From Fimbriimonadaceae bacterium (GTDB taxonomy: Bacteria; Armatimonadota; Fimbriimonadia; Fimbriimonadales; Fimbriimonadaceae), in NCBI GenBank assembly GCA_020851885.1, contig JADZBW010000299.1, positions 1 through 6,044 of the forward strand: a stretch of DNA of 6,044 nt, read 5' to 3'. The notes under the pieces were generated by a model. It had not been told where the DNA came from and ran no database searches. It worked only from the letters and a program-made list of their open reading frames with translations. This document shows positions 1-6,044 of the stretch, piece after piece. Every line of letters begins with the position of its first letter. Within the stretch, counting starts at the first letter, position 1. A program made the position numbers and the translations under genes.

Positions 1-157
1 AGGCGATGCCGTCAGTGCCGGGCAGGTCATCGGCCTCATCGAGGCGATGAAGGTGTTCAACGAGATTCCCGCACCAACCAGCGGTATCGTTCAGAACCTG
101 GTCGTCGAAAGCGGGCAACTCGTCAATTTTGGGGACCCGCTCCTCTATCTGGGCTAG
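1..157 (+). CDS. accB: Biotin carboxyl carrier protein of acetyl-CoA carboxylase, C-terminal fragment
   Basis: Partial gene: the 5' end lies outside the window, the first whole codon starts at base 2, and TAG is at 155-157, leaving 51 residues. The visible part is the second half of a biotinyl/lipoyl domain. The motif EAMKVFNEI contains the lysine (codon 50-52) that biotin protein ligase biotinylates. Ala-Met-Lys followed by a hydrophobic residue is the hallmark of biotin carriers and separates them from lipoyl domains. The rest (IPAPTSGIVQNLVVESGQLVNFGDPLLYLG) has the APxxG turn and ends right after the last strand, as AccB proteins do. In the cytosol AccB carries carboxybiotin from biotin carboxylase to the carboxyltransferase to make malonyl-CoA. 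A carrier subunit of another biotin enzyme (pyruvate, oxaloacetate or propionyl-CoA carboxylase) is possible because the N-terminus is missing, but the EAMK(V/L)(F/M)NEI form favours AccB. The accC gene does not follow; hom starts 15 bases later. Confidence 0.88.
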   Translation, partial: GDAVSAGQVIGLIEAMKVFNEIPAPTSGIVQNLVVESGQLVNFGDPLLYLG

Positions 158-172
158 CGTTGGATTCCCGCA

Positions 173-1546
173 ATGTCTGAGGTAACTTCGAAGGGCTTGA
201 GCGGCCCCGCATTCAAGCCTGTTGATCCAATGGCTATTCCTAAGATGGACTTCCCCTCGAAAACCCGCATTCTGCGCGTCGGAATTCTCGGCTTCGGCAC
301 CGTAGGTTCGGGCGTTTACCGAATGCTCTTGGACAACCGCGACGCGGTTAGCCAAAAGATCGGTTTTTCGGCCGAGGTCGTGCGGATCGGCATCAAGAAC
401 CGCGATAAGCCCCGGGAACTTCCGGCAGACCTGTTCACCACCGATCTTGATTCCATCGTCGACGATCCACAGATCGATGTGATTTTGGAGCTGATCGGGG
501 GAGTCGACCCCGCGGGCGCCCTCGTCGAGCGGGCTTTGAAAAACGGAAAGAGCGTCGTAACCGCCAACAAGGAGTTGATGGCGAAAGAAGGTTCGCGACT
601 CGTTCATCTGGCAAAGGACCGGGGCCTCGACCTGCACTATGAGGCAGCGGTTGGCGGCGGGATTCCCGTGATCCAACCCCTCAAGCATCAGCTCGCCGGC
701 AACGACGTATTGAAGATGATGGGGATTCTCAATGGGACGACCAACTACATCCTCACAAAGATGACGGAGGAAGGGGCCGATTTTAACGACGTCCTCGTGG
801 AGGCCCAAGCGAAAGGCTATGCCGAGGCCGATCCCACCAACGATGTCGACGGCTTTGACACTTCGTACAAGATCGCGATCTTGGCCAGCATCGCGTTTGG
901 CCGTCAGGTTCCGGTCGCGGGGATCTACCGCGAAGGGATTCGGAAGATCGGTAGGGAAGATATCCATTACGCTGGGGTCCTTGGCTATGTGATCAAGCTC
1001 CTAGGGGTGGTTCAACCGATCGAGAAGGACAGGCTCTTGGTGCGTGTGCATCCCACTTTGCTTCCCAAGAATCACCAACTCGCAAGCGTGAGCGGGGTTT
1101 ACAACGCCCTTTGGGTCCACGGCGACTTCGTGGGCGACCTGATGTTTAGCGGTCGTGGCGCCGGTTCAGATCCCACCGCTTCGGCAGTTGTGGGCGACCT
1201 GATCGATGTCGGGAGGAATTTGGCGATTGGAGGGCAGGGAAGCGCGATTCCCTGGGAACAGAGCATTGAAACCGAGCCGATTGAGTCGCTGGAAACCGAG
1301 TATTACCTGCGTCTGATCGTCCAAGACCGGCCGAAAGTGTTGGGGCAAATTGCCATGATTCTCGGTGAGGACAATGTCTCGCTGGCCGCGATGGAGATGC
1401 GCGTTCTCGATCCCGAAGCCAAATTGGGAGAGATCGTCTTCCTAACCCACCGCTGTAAGGAAGGCGATTTTCGACGGGCGATTGCTGAGATCGAAAAGAG
1501 CGATATCGTCGAGAAGGTATGCAGCTGGATCAGAGTCGAGTGCTAG
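173..1546 (+). CDS. hom: Homoserine dehydrogenase with C-terminal ACT domain
   Basis: Cytosolic enzyme that reduces aspartate-4-semialdehyde to homoserine with NAD(P)H, the branch point to threonine and methionine. The 457 residues show an N-terminal Rossmann fold with the dinucleotide loop GFGTVG (residues 40-45), then TANKELMAK (130-138) with the conserved Lys133, and GGGIP (161-165). NGTTNYIL (187-194) follows. The family signature spans 211-233, from AQAKGYAEADP to GFDTSYK, with conserved Asp229 and Lys233. GAGSDPTASAVVGD lies at 330-343. The C-terminal part from about 377 (YYLRLIVQDRPKVLGQIA onward) is an ACT domain, which in this family commonly mediates threonine feedback inhibition. 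About 35 residues precede the first beta strand, longer than usual. ATGs at 230 (Met20) and 245 (Met25) are alternative starts, and none of the three has a clear Shine-Dalgarno site. The gene follows accB by 15 bases with no visible promoter, suggesting read-through. The function is secure; the exact start is not. Confidence 0.95.
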   Translation: MSEVTSKGLSGPAFKPVDPMAIPKMDFPSKTRILRVGILGFGTVGSGVYRMLLDNRDAVSQKIGFSAEVVRIGIKNRDKPRELPADLFTTDLDSIVDDPQIDVILELIGGVDPAGALVERALKNGKSVVTANKELMAKEGSRLVHLAKDRGLDLHYEAAVGGGIPVIQPLKHQLAGNDVLKMMGILNGTTNYILTKMTEEGADFNDVLVEAQAKGYAEADPTNDVDGFDTSYKIAILASIAFGRQVPVAGIYREGIRKIGREDIHYAGVLGYVIKLLGVVQPIEKDRLLVRVHPTLLPKNHQLASVSGVYNALWVHGDFVGDLMFSGRGAGSDPTASAVVGDLIDVGRNLAIGGQGSAIPWEQSIETEPIESLETEYYLRLIVQDRPKVLGQIAMILGEDNVSLAAMEMRVLDPEAKLGEIVFLTHRCKEGDFRRAIAEIEKSDIVEKVCSWIRVEC

Positions 1547-1580
1547 TGAAGGTTTTCCCATGAAGGGCCGCTCGATGATG

Positions 1581-1592
1581 ATTCGGTAAACT
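1581..1592 (+). promoter_or_regulatory. Possible -10 promoter element upstream of rph
   Basis: The sequence ATTCGGTAAACT lies in the 53-base gap between hom and rph and ends 7 bases before the ATG at 1600. TAAACT (1587-1592) fits a -10 hexamer of the TAnnnT kind. At that spacing transcription would start at or next to the start codon, giving a leaderless or near-leaderless mRNA. This agrees with the absence of a Shine-Dalgarno sequence before rph. No good -35 box is seen about 17 bases upstream. A very similar element stands before the tricorn-like gene at 2923-2935. This is inference from position and similarity only. Confidence 0.35.
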
Positions 1593-1599
1593 CTTGTCT

Positions 1600-2310
1600 A
1601 TGCGTCCTGACGGTCGACAACCCGACCAACTCCGCCCCTTCACCATCGAACGGAACGTCGCCAAGTTTGCGGAAGGCTCTTGCTTTCTCAAGATTGGGGA
1701 TACTCACATGCTGGTCACCGCGACCGTCGAAGACCGGGTACCACCTTTCAAGAAGAACTCCGGCGAAGGTTGGCTGACCGCCGAGTACTCGATGCTCCCT
1801 CGATCTGGCCGACAACGAAACAATCGGGATCTGATGAAGCCGAACGGCCGCTCGATGGAGATTCAACGCTTGATTGGCCGTGCTCTGAGGGCGGTGGTCG
1901 ACTTGGACAAGTTGGGCGAGCGAACTCTGACCATCGACTGCGATGCCATTCAGGCCGATGGCGGCACGCGCTGTGCGGCGATCACCGGCGCCTACGTCGC
2001 CGCTTACGACGCGATGCAATGGATGCTGAAGAACCGGATGATCAAGCAGATGGCCTTGCGTGAGCCTATTGCCGCCATTTCGGTCGGCATTCGCCAGGGA
2101 GTTGAGATTCTGGACCTCAACTACGACGAAGACAGCACCGCCCATACGGACATGAATGTCGTGATGGTGGAGTCCGGGAAGTTTGTGGAGATTCAGGGAA
2201 CCGCCGAGCAAGAGCCGTTCGCGGCGGATACCTTGGGTCGAATGTTGAAGCTTGCCAAGAAGGGTATCGACGAGTTGGTCCTAGCCCAGAAGCAGGCCCT
2301 GGGGATTTGA
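1600..2310 (+). CDS. rph: Ribonuclease PH (tRNA 3'-end phosphorolytic exoribonuclease)
   Basis: Cytosolic, hexameric in known members. It trims nucleotides from the 3' ends of tRNA precursors with inorganic phosphate, releasing nucleoside diphosphates. The 236 residues match the usual family length (about 238 in E. coli) and align along their whole length. The N-terminus [13 protein letters not shown] is the classic family start, so ATG 1600 is chosen over an in-frame TTG at 1594. [10 protein letters not shown] (60-69) and [15 protein letters not shown] (83-97) form the conserved core. QADGGTR (118-124) contains the phosphate-binding arginine. EDS and TDMNVVM (177-190) carry the acidic residues Asp178 and Asp184, which correspond to known catalytic positions, and [11 protein letters not shown] (197-207) closes the domain. 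It lacks a clear Shine-Dalgarno site; a putative -10 element lies just upstream, so it may begin its own transcript. rdgB starts 3 bases after the stop. All key residues appear intact. Confidence 0.96.
   Translation: MRPDGRQPDQLRPFTIERNVAKFAEGSCFLKIGDTHMLVTATVEDRVPPFKKNSGEGWLTAEYSMLPRSGRQRNNRDLMKPNGRSMEIQRLIGRALRAVVDLDKLGERTLTIDCDAIQADGGTRCAAITGAYVAAYDAMQWMLKNRMIKQMALREPIAAISVGIRQGVEILDLNYDEDSTAHTDMNVVMVESGKFVEIQGTAEQEPFAADTLGRMLKLAKKGIDELVLAQKQALGI
2301..2305 (+). promoter_or_regulatory. Likely ribosome binding site of rdgB
   Basis: GGGGA inside the last codons of rph lies 8 bases before the TTG at 2314. This is a normal Shine-Dalgarno spacing and supports TTG as the start codon of rdgB, coupled to the end of rph translation. 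The match to the anti-Shine-Dalgarno sequence is short, so the call is moderate. Confidence 0.4.
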
Positions 2311-2313
2311 GCC

Positions 2314-2916
2314 TTGCTGACTCGGCTTGTCATCGCCACCCACAATCGGAAGAAGGCGGGCGAGATGGTGCATATCCTCTCCGAGCGGTTTCCGGCCCTT
2401 GAGAGATTGACGCTTACCGACTTTCCAGGATCGCCCGAACCAGAGGAAACGGGCGACACCTATGCCGAGAACGCCAAGATCAAAGCGGATAGCGCGGCTG
2501 CCTTTACGGGAGAGTGGTCCTTGGCGGATGATGCCGGCTTGGAGATCGATGCCCTCGGCGGTGCGCCCGGCGTGAAGTCGAAGCGCTTTGAGGGTGAAGA
2601 ATCCAGTTTCGATCACAAGATCTCGAGGGTTCTGGAGATGCTGGCGGATGTGCCGGATGCCGGTAGAGGCGCGCGCTTCCGGTGCTTCGTGGCTCTTGCA
2701 TCGCCTGGCCCAGTCGCCACGACGATTTTCGATGCCGCTTGCGAGGGCATGATCGCGCACTCAAGATCGGGCGCCGGTGGCTTTGGCTATGACCCAATAT
2801 TCTATCTTCCCGAGCTGGGTTGCACCATGGCTGATCTCACGCCGGAGCAGAAGCATGCGGTGAGCCATCGTGGCAAAGTTCTGCGTCGATTTGGCGACTA
2901 CTTGGCTTCAATTTAG
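2314..2916 (+). CDS. rdgB: RdgB/HAM1-family non-canonical purine NTP pyrophosphatase (dITP/XTP)
   Basis: Cytosolic house-cleaning enzyme that hydrolyses dITP, ITP and XTP to the monophosphate and pyrophosphate, keeping deaminated purines out of DNA and RNA. The 200 residues match the family length. Motifs in order: VIATHNRKK (6-14), the substrate-binding loop with Lys14; EETGDTYAENAKIKA (44-58); LADDAGLEIDALGGAPG (70-86), whose Asp72-Asp73 match the metal-binding acidic pair of E. coli RdgB; GGFGYDPIF (155-163); MADLTPEQK (172-180); and SHRGKVL (184-190). The usual Ser-Ala-Arg after GAPG(V/I) is Ser-Lys-Arg here (89-91), a small departure. The start is TTG: no ATG fits the conserved N-terminus, GGGGA sits 8 bases upstream, and the frame begins only 3 bases after the rph stop. 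Adjacency to rph is known in other bacteria, for example Bacillus subtilis, and suggests co-transcription. Confidence 0.94.
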   Translation: MLTRLVIATHNRKKAGEMVHILSERFPALERLTLTDFPGSPEPEETGDTYAENAKIKADSAAAFTGEWSLADDAGLEIDALGGAPGVKSKRFEGEESSFDHKISRVLEMLADVPDAGRGARFRCFVALASPGPVATTIFDAACEGMIAHSRSGAGGFGYDPIFYLPELGCTMADLTPEQKHAVSHRGKVLRRFGDYLASI

Positions 2917-2922
2917 AACGTC

Positions 2923-2935
2923 ATTCGGTTAACAT
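2923..2935 (+). promoter_or_regulatory. Possible -10 promoter element upstream of the tricorn-like gene
   Basis: ATTCGGTTAACAT lies between the rdgB stop (2914-2916) and the ATG at 2945, ending 9 bases before the start codon. TAACAT (2930-2935) could be a -10 hexamer; TTCAAT at 2907-2912 is at most a weak -35 at 17-base spacing. It shares ATTCGGT and the following A-rich stretch with the element upstream of rph. If it is a promoter, the mRNA leader would be only a few bases long. Inferred from similarity and position. Confidence 0.35.
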
Positions 2936-2944
2936 CCAGAGGAA

Positions 2945-5900
2945 ATGCCTGCGTTCTTCGGGATTCTCCTTCTCGCATCACTTGCGACCACATCGGGATA
3001 CAAGACAAAGCCCGATATTCATGGAGACTTGGCGGTCTTCACTTGCGAAGGCGATCTTTGGATCGGCAGCGTGACCGATCACAGCACCCGTCGACTCACG
3101 TCCCACGAGGGTGTCGAAACGAACGCTCGATTCTCGCCAGACGGCAAGTTGGTAGCTTTCAACGCCTATTACGATGGCTCAAAGGATGTCTATGTGATGA
3201 GCATCGATGGCGGGATGCCAAGGCGTCTCACCTACGATCCCACCGGGGCAGATGTGCTCGATTGGACTCCAGATGGCAAAGGCGTGGTCTTCCGATCCAC
3301 CAGGTTTGATTTCGATCGAAGGCTGTGGGTAGCTCCTTTGGCAGGCGGCCCCGCCAATCAGATTCCGGTTCCGACCGGCTACTTCGCTTCTTACTCCGAA
3401 GATGGCCAGCTTGCCTATGTGCCCACGAGCTTCGAGTGGGCGAACTGGTACCGGTACAAGGGCGGCGGAGCCGACGATATTTGGCTCTACCGGGCCGAAG
3501 ACAAATCCTTCACCCAGCTCACTACCGACTTGGGAGTCGATACCACTCCTGTCTGGTGTGGAGGATCGATCTACTTCGTCAGCGAACGCACAGGCTATAG
3601 CAATATCTGGCGAATCAATCCGAAAACGAAAGCGGTGGCTCAGGTTACGAAGGCGACGGATAGCCCAATTCGCTACCCAGGGTCCGATCATCGGCGGGTC
3701 ATCTTTCAACACGGAAGCGACCTCGCCGTCTACGATCCTCAAAGCAATACGACAACCGAGTTGGATTTCAATCTGAACTCGGACCTTATCCATGAGCGCC
3801 CAGCTTTGGTTCCGGTGAGCAACAGCGTCTCCTACGCTGCGCTTGGTCCATCGGGCAAGCGGTTGGCGCTCGAAGTGCGGGGTCAGATTGTCAGCGTTCC
3901 GGTAAGCGACGGGGAGATGAGGCTCTTGGAAGATAAGCCCGGAAGCAGGGCGATGTTCCCGGTTTGGTCTCCGGATGGAAAGAAGGTCGCCTTTGTGTCC
4001 GATCGCAGTGGAGAGAACGAAATTTGGCTCGTCGATGCGGCCAACGATTCAGAAGCGGTCCCATTGACGAAAGGGCTGAAAGCCAATCCGTATGCATTGA
4101 ACTGGTCGCCAGACGGCGCGAACATCGCGACTGGAGATCGTGACGGACGGATCCTTCTGGTGCATGTCCCCGATGGCAAGATAACGGTGTTGCGGCAGGC
4201 TCCAGTTACGGGATCCTATGATTCCAACGTACCGACCTGCTCGTTCAGCCCGGATGGCAAGTACCTGACTTTTCAGTCGCCCTATGAAAACTGGCTTCTC
4301 GGGGTCTATGTGGCGAATGTGCAGACGGGAGCGGTGACATTGGTGTCGAGTCCGGATATCAACTCATATTCGCCCGTTTTCGATGCAAGTGGCAAGTATG
4401 TGGTCTATCTGGCTGACCGATCCCTTTCGCCGTTTTACACGTTCACCCACAAGTATTCGTTTGACAAGGTGACGAGCGTGAACATGGTTGCTTTGGCGAA
4501 AGCAACACCATCCCCATTCCTTCCGAAGAACGACGAGGAAGGCACCCCGCCTCCTGCCAAACCCGAAGAAAAGAATACGAAGGTGTTCGAACCGGAGGGT
4601 ATTCAGTCGAGGGCCTTCGAAGCGCCAATGCCGGCAGGTCGCTACCGGGCTCTGGAGTCCGTCGCCGGTCGCCTGTTGTTGATCGATGCCGACCAAATCG
4701 CCGGGGCGGACAGCCCCGCGCCAGGTGTGCTTCGTTCTTTCGATCTTGACAAGAAGACCCTTTCGACGATTGCCGAGAACGTCGATTCCGTAACCAAGAC
4801 GCCGGACGGAAAGAAATTACTGATTCGCAGCAGCGGGAATTTGTATGTGGCCGATGCCGGTATCGCCGGATCGCTTCCGCCACCTGTTCGTTTGACTGGC
4901 TTCTCGATCTCCGTCGAACCGAGATCAGAATGGCGACAGATGTTCAATGAGACTTGGCGTATCGCCCGAGATTTCTTCTACGATCCCGGGATGCATGGCG
5001 TCGATTGGAATGCCGTTAAGGCCAAATACGAGCCCATGCTCAAAATGGTGGGAGATCGCGCCGACTTGACTCGATTGCTCAAGGATATGGTCTCCGAACT
5101 CAATTGCGGTCATGCCTATGTGAGCAATCCGCCCATTCCGGGTGCCCGCGTCCCGATGGGATATTTGGGAATCGAGGTTGATCCCGTCCCGGGAGCCGGT
5201 GCCATCCAAATACGTCGGATCTTGCGAGGCGATGACTTCTCTTTGGGTGTCCGCTCTCCGCTCGATGAGCCGGGAGTTAACGTTCACGCTGGCGACTATA
5301 TCCTCTCGATCGGCGGTCAGAGAGTGTTGGCAAACCAGGACTTCCAAGCCCTTCTGGTTGGGAAGACTGGACAAACCATCACCCTCGTTGTGAATTCAAA
5401 ACCGACGATGGATGGCGCAAGAACCGTCCGCGTTCGACCGCTCAGTTCCGAGGCCCAACTGAGGTACATCGATTGGGTTCAGGGCCGGATCGAGTATGTG
5501 AGGAAAAATGGCGGCGCCAATTTTGGCTATGCCCACATTTCCGACATGGGTTCCGGGGGGCTCATCGGTTTCACCAAGGGCCAGTTCCAAAACGTCTATA
5601 AAGACGCAATGATCTACGACACGCGATTTAATGGCGGGGGCTTTGTTTCATCGATGCTCCTTGAGAATATTGCCGCGAAGCCCCAAGCATGGTGGAAACC
5701 GCGAACTGGCTCGACCTGGACACGAGAGGACTGGGCGAATTTTGGCTACGCCGCAACAATCTGCAACCAAGGGAATTTCTCGGATGGCGAGCTCTTTATC
5801 GAAGTGTGGAAACGAATGAAGCTTGGACCAGTGGTTGGCACGCGGACGGGCGGTGGAGAAGTAGGCAGCGGTGGCGGATACACACTCGTCGATGGAGGAA

Positions 5901-6044
5901 CCATCAACATCCCGAACTACGCAGCATTCGCCGACGGCAAGTGGTTGATCGAAGGCGTTGGCGCAATCCCCGATTTCAATGTGATTCAGGATCCCGCGGC
6001 GGTGATGGCCGGCCGCGACCCCCAGTTGGACAAGGCGATCGAAT
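2945..6044 (+). CDS. Exported tricorn-type protease (beta-propellers, PDZ, S41 serine protease core), 3' end cut by window
   Basis: I translated this frame by hand: 1033 codons without a stop to the window edge. An in-frame TAA at 2930-2932 makes ATG 2945 the first possible start; the AGAGGA before it is too close to be a good ribosome site. The N-terminus MPAFFGILLLASLATTSG resembles a signal peptide but has no positive charge before the hydrophobic run. Residues about 20-310 and 326-655 look like two beta-propellers with PD40-type motifs: SPDGK at 64, TPDGK at 108, SPDGK at 342 and 435, SPDGA at 388, TPDGK at 619. A Pro/Glu/Lys-rich linker lies at 522-550. A helical C1 region (about 660-725) ends in NCGHAYV with putative catalytic His723. 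PDZ spans about 740-832. The S41-like core has DTRFNGGGFVSS with putative nucleophile Ser902, SDGE (946-949), GTRTGGGEVG (965-974) and GRDPQLDKAIE at the edge. Family members degrade peptides entering through the propellers. Probably only a short tail is missing. Confidence 0.93.
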   Translation, partial: MPAFFGILLLASLATTSGYKTKPDIHGDLAVFTCEGDLWIGSVTDHSTRRLTSHEGVETNARFSPDGKLVAFNAYYDGSKDVYVMSIDGGMPRRLTYDPTGADVLDWTPDGKGVVFRSTRFDFDRRLWVAPLAGGPANQIPVPTGYFASYSEDGQLAYVPTSFEWANWYRYKGGGADDIWLYRAEDKSFTQLTTDLGVDTTPVWCGGSIYFVSERTGYSNIWRINPKTKAVAQVTKATDSPIRYPGSDHRRVIFQHGSDLAVYDPQSNTTTELDFNLNSDLIHERPALVPVSNSVSYAALGPSGKRLALEVRGQIVSVPVSDGEMRLLEDKPGSRAMFPVWSPDGKKVAFVSDRSGENEIWLVDAANDSEAVPLTKGLKANPYALNWSPDGANIATGDRDGRILLVHVPDGKITVLRQAPVTGSYDSNVPTCSFSPDGKYLTFQSPYENWLLGVYVANVQTGAVTLVSSPDINSYSPVFDASGKYVVYLADRSLSPFYTFTHKYSFDKVTSVNMVALAKATPSPFLPKNDEEGTPPPAKPEEKNTKVFEPEGIQSRAFEAPMPAGRYRALESVAGRLLLIDADQIAGADSPAPGVLRSFDLDKKTLSTIAENVDSVTKTPDGKKLLIRSSGNLYVADAGIAGSLPPPVRLTGFSISVEPRSEWRQMFNETWRIARDFFYDPGMHGVDWNAVKAKYEPMLKMVGDRADLTRLLKDMVSELNCGHAYVSNPPIPGARVPMGYLGIEVDPVPGAGAIQIRRILRGDDFSLGVRSPLDEPGVNVHAGDYILSIGGQRVLANQDFQALLVGKTGQTITLVVNSKPTMDGARTVRVRPLSSEAQLRYIDWVQGRIEYVRKNGGANFGYAHISDMGSGGLIGFTKGQFQNVYKDAMIYDTRFNGGGFVSSMLLENIAAKPQAWWKPRTGSTWTREDWANFGYAATICNQGNFSDGELFIEVWKRMKLGPVVGTRTGGGEVGSGGGYTLVDGGTINIPNYAAFADGKWLIEGVGAIPDFNVIQDPAAVMAGRDPQLDKAIE

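Noticed and set aside
1547..1570. Possible terminator after hom
   Set aside because: The only inverted match is about three bases (CCC...GGG) and no run of T follows, so it does not support a hairpin terminator.
1560..1589. Nine-codon reading frame (MKGRSMMIR) between hom and rph, a possible leader peptide
   Set aside because: It is too short, has no ribosome site or attenuator-like hairpin, and its stop codon overlaps the putative -10 element; chance is the simpler explanation.
1543..2211. Open frame of 222 codons on the minus strand opposite rph
   Set aside because: It lies almost wholly opposite the well-supported rph gene, its translation is rich in His, Arg and Gly with no recognisable domain, and long antisense frames are common in GC-rich coding DNA.
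2281..2760. Minus-strand open frames opposite the end of rph and rdgB
   Set aside because: They are shadows of two genes whose family motifs are intact on the + strand.
2938..2943. AGAGGA as a Shine-Dalgarno site for the tricorn-like gene
   Set aside because: It ends one base before the ATG at 2945, too close for normal use, and there is no later in-frame ATG for about 80 codons that it could serve.
3043..3776. Several + strand open frames of about 90-125 codons in other frames of the tricorn-like gene
   Set aside because: They overlap the continuous frame from 2945, which alone gives family-like repeats; their products look like frame-shifted translations. They do not indicate that the large gene is broken, since I read it through without a stop.
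3179..3793. Open frame of 204 codons on the minus strand within the tricorn-like gene
   Set aside because: The + strand frame here encodes clear propeller repeats and is continuous for more than 1000 codons; the antisense product has no recognisable motif.
4443..5374. Minus-strand open frames within the second half of the tricorn-like gene
   Set aside because: They overlap the continuous protease frame, have Arg- and Ser-rich compositions typical of shadow frames, and show no conserved motif.

Overview
This is a densely coded bacterial window. All genes lie on the + strand: the 3' end of a biotin carrier protein gene (accB), then homoserine dehydrogenase (hom), RNase PH (rph), an RdgB/HAM1-type nucleotide pyrophosphatase (rdgB), and a very long reading frame for an exported tricorn-type protease that runs off the right edge. 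The longest gap between genes is 53 bases, so no non-coding stretch exceeds 300 bases. I saw no tRNA, rRNA, CRISPR array, insertion sequence or convincing hairpin terminator.

Left part (1-1546): the last 51 residues of the biotinyl domain of acetyl-CoA carboxylase are followed after 15 bases by a complete homoserine dehydrogenase with a C-terminal ACT domain. These belong to fatty-acid initiation and to threonine/methionine synthesis respectively. Their adjacency may reflect shared transcription rather than a shared pathway. Middle part (1600-2916): rph and rdgB are 3 bases apart and are probably co-translated. One finishes the 3' ends of tRNAs; the other removes non-canonical purine nucleotides. 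This pairing is common in bacteria. Right part (2945-6044): a single uninterrupted frame of 1033 codons carries a signal-peptide-like N-terminus, two beta-propeller regions with repeated SPDG-type motifs, a Pro/Glu/Lys-rich linker, a helical C1 region, a PDZ domain and an S41-type serine protease core. Probably only a short C-terminal tail is missing.

The organism cannot be named with confidence. GC content looks moderately high (roughly mid-to-upper 50s percent, by eye). Shine-Dalgarno sites are weak or badly spaced at most starts, and the tricorn-like protein is of the exported, PDZ-containing bacterial kind. This suits a soil or aquatic lineage outside the well-studied model groups; Armatimonadota is one guess, at low confidence. 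The two genes that follow the larger gaps, rph and the tricorn-like gene, share an ATTCGGT(T)AA element just upstream of their start codons. It looks like a -10 region for short-leader transcripts and is the most interesting small signal here. I found no evidence of a previously undescribed multi-gene system; the window reads as ordinary core metabolism plus one large exported protease.
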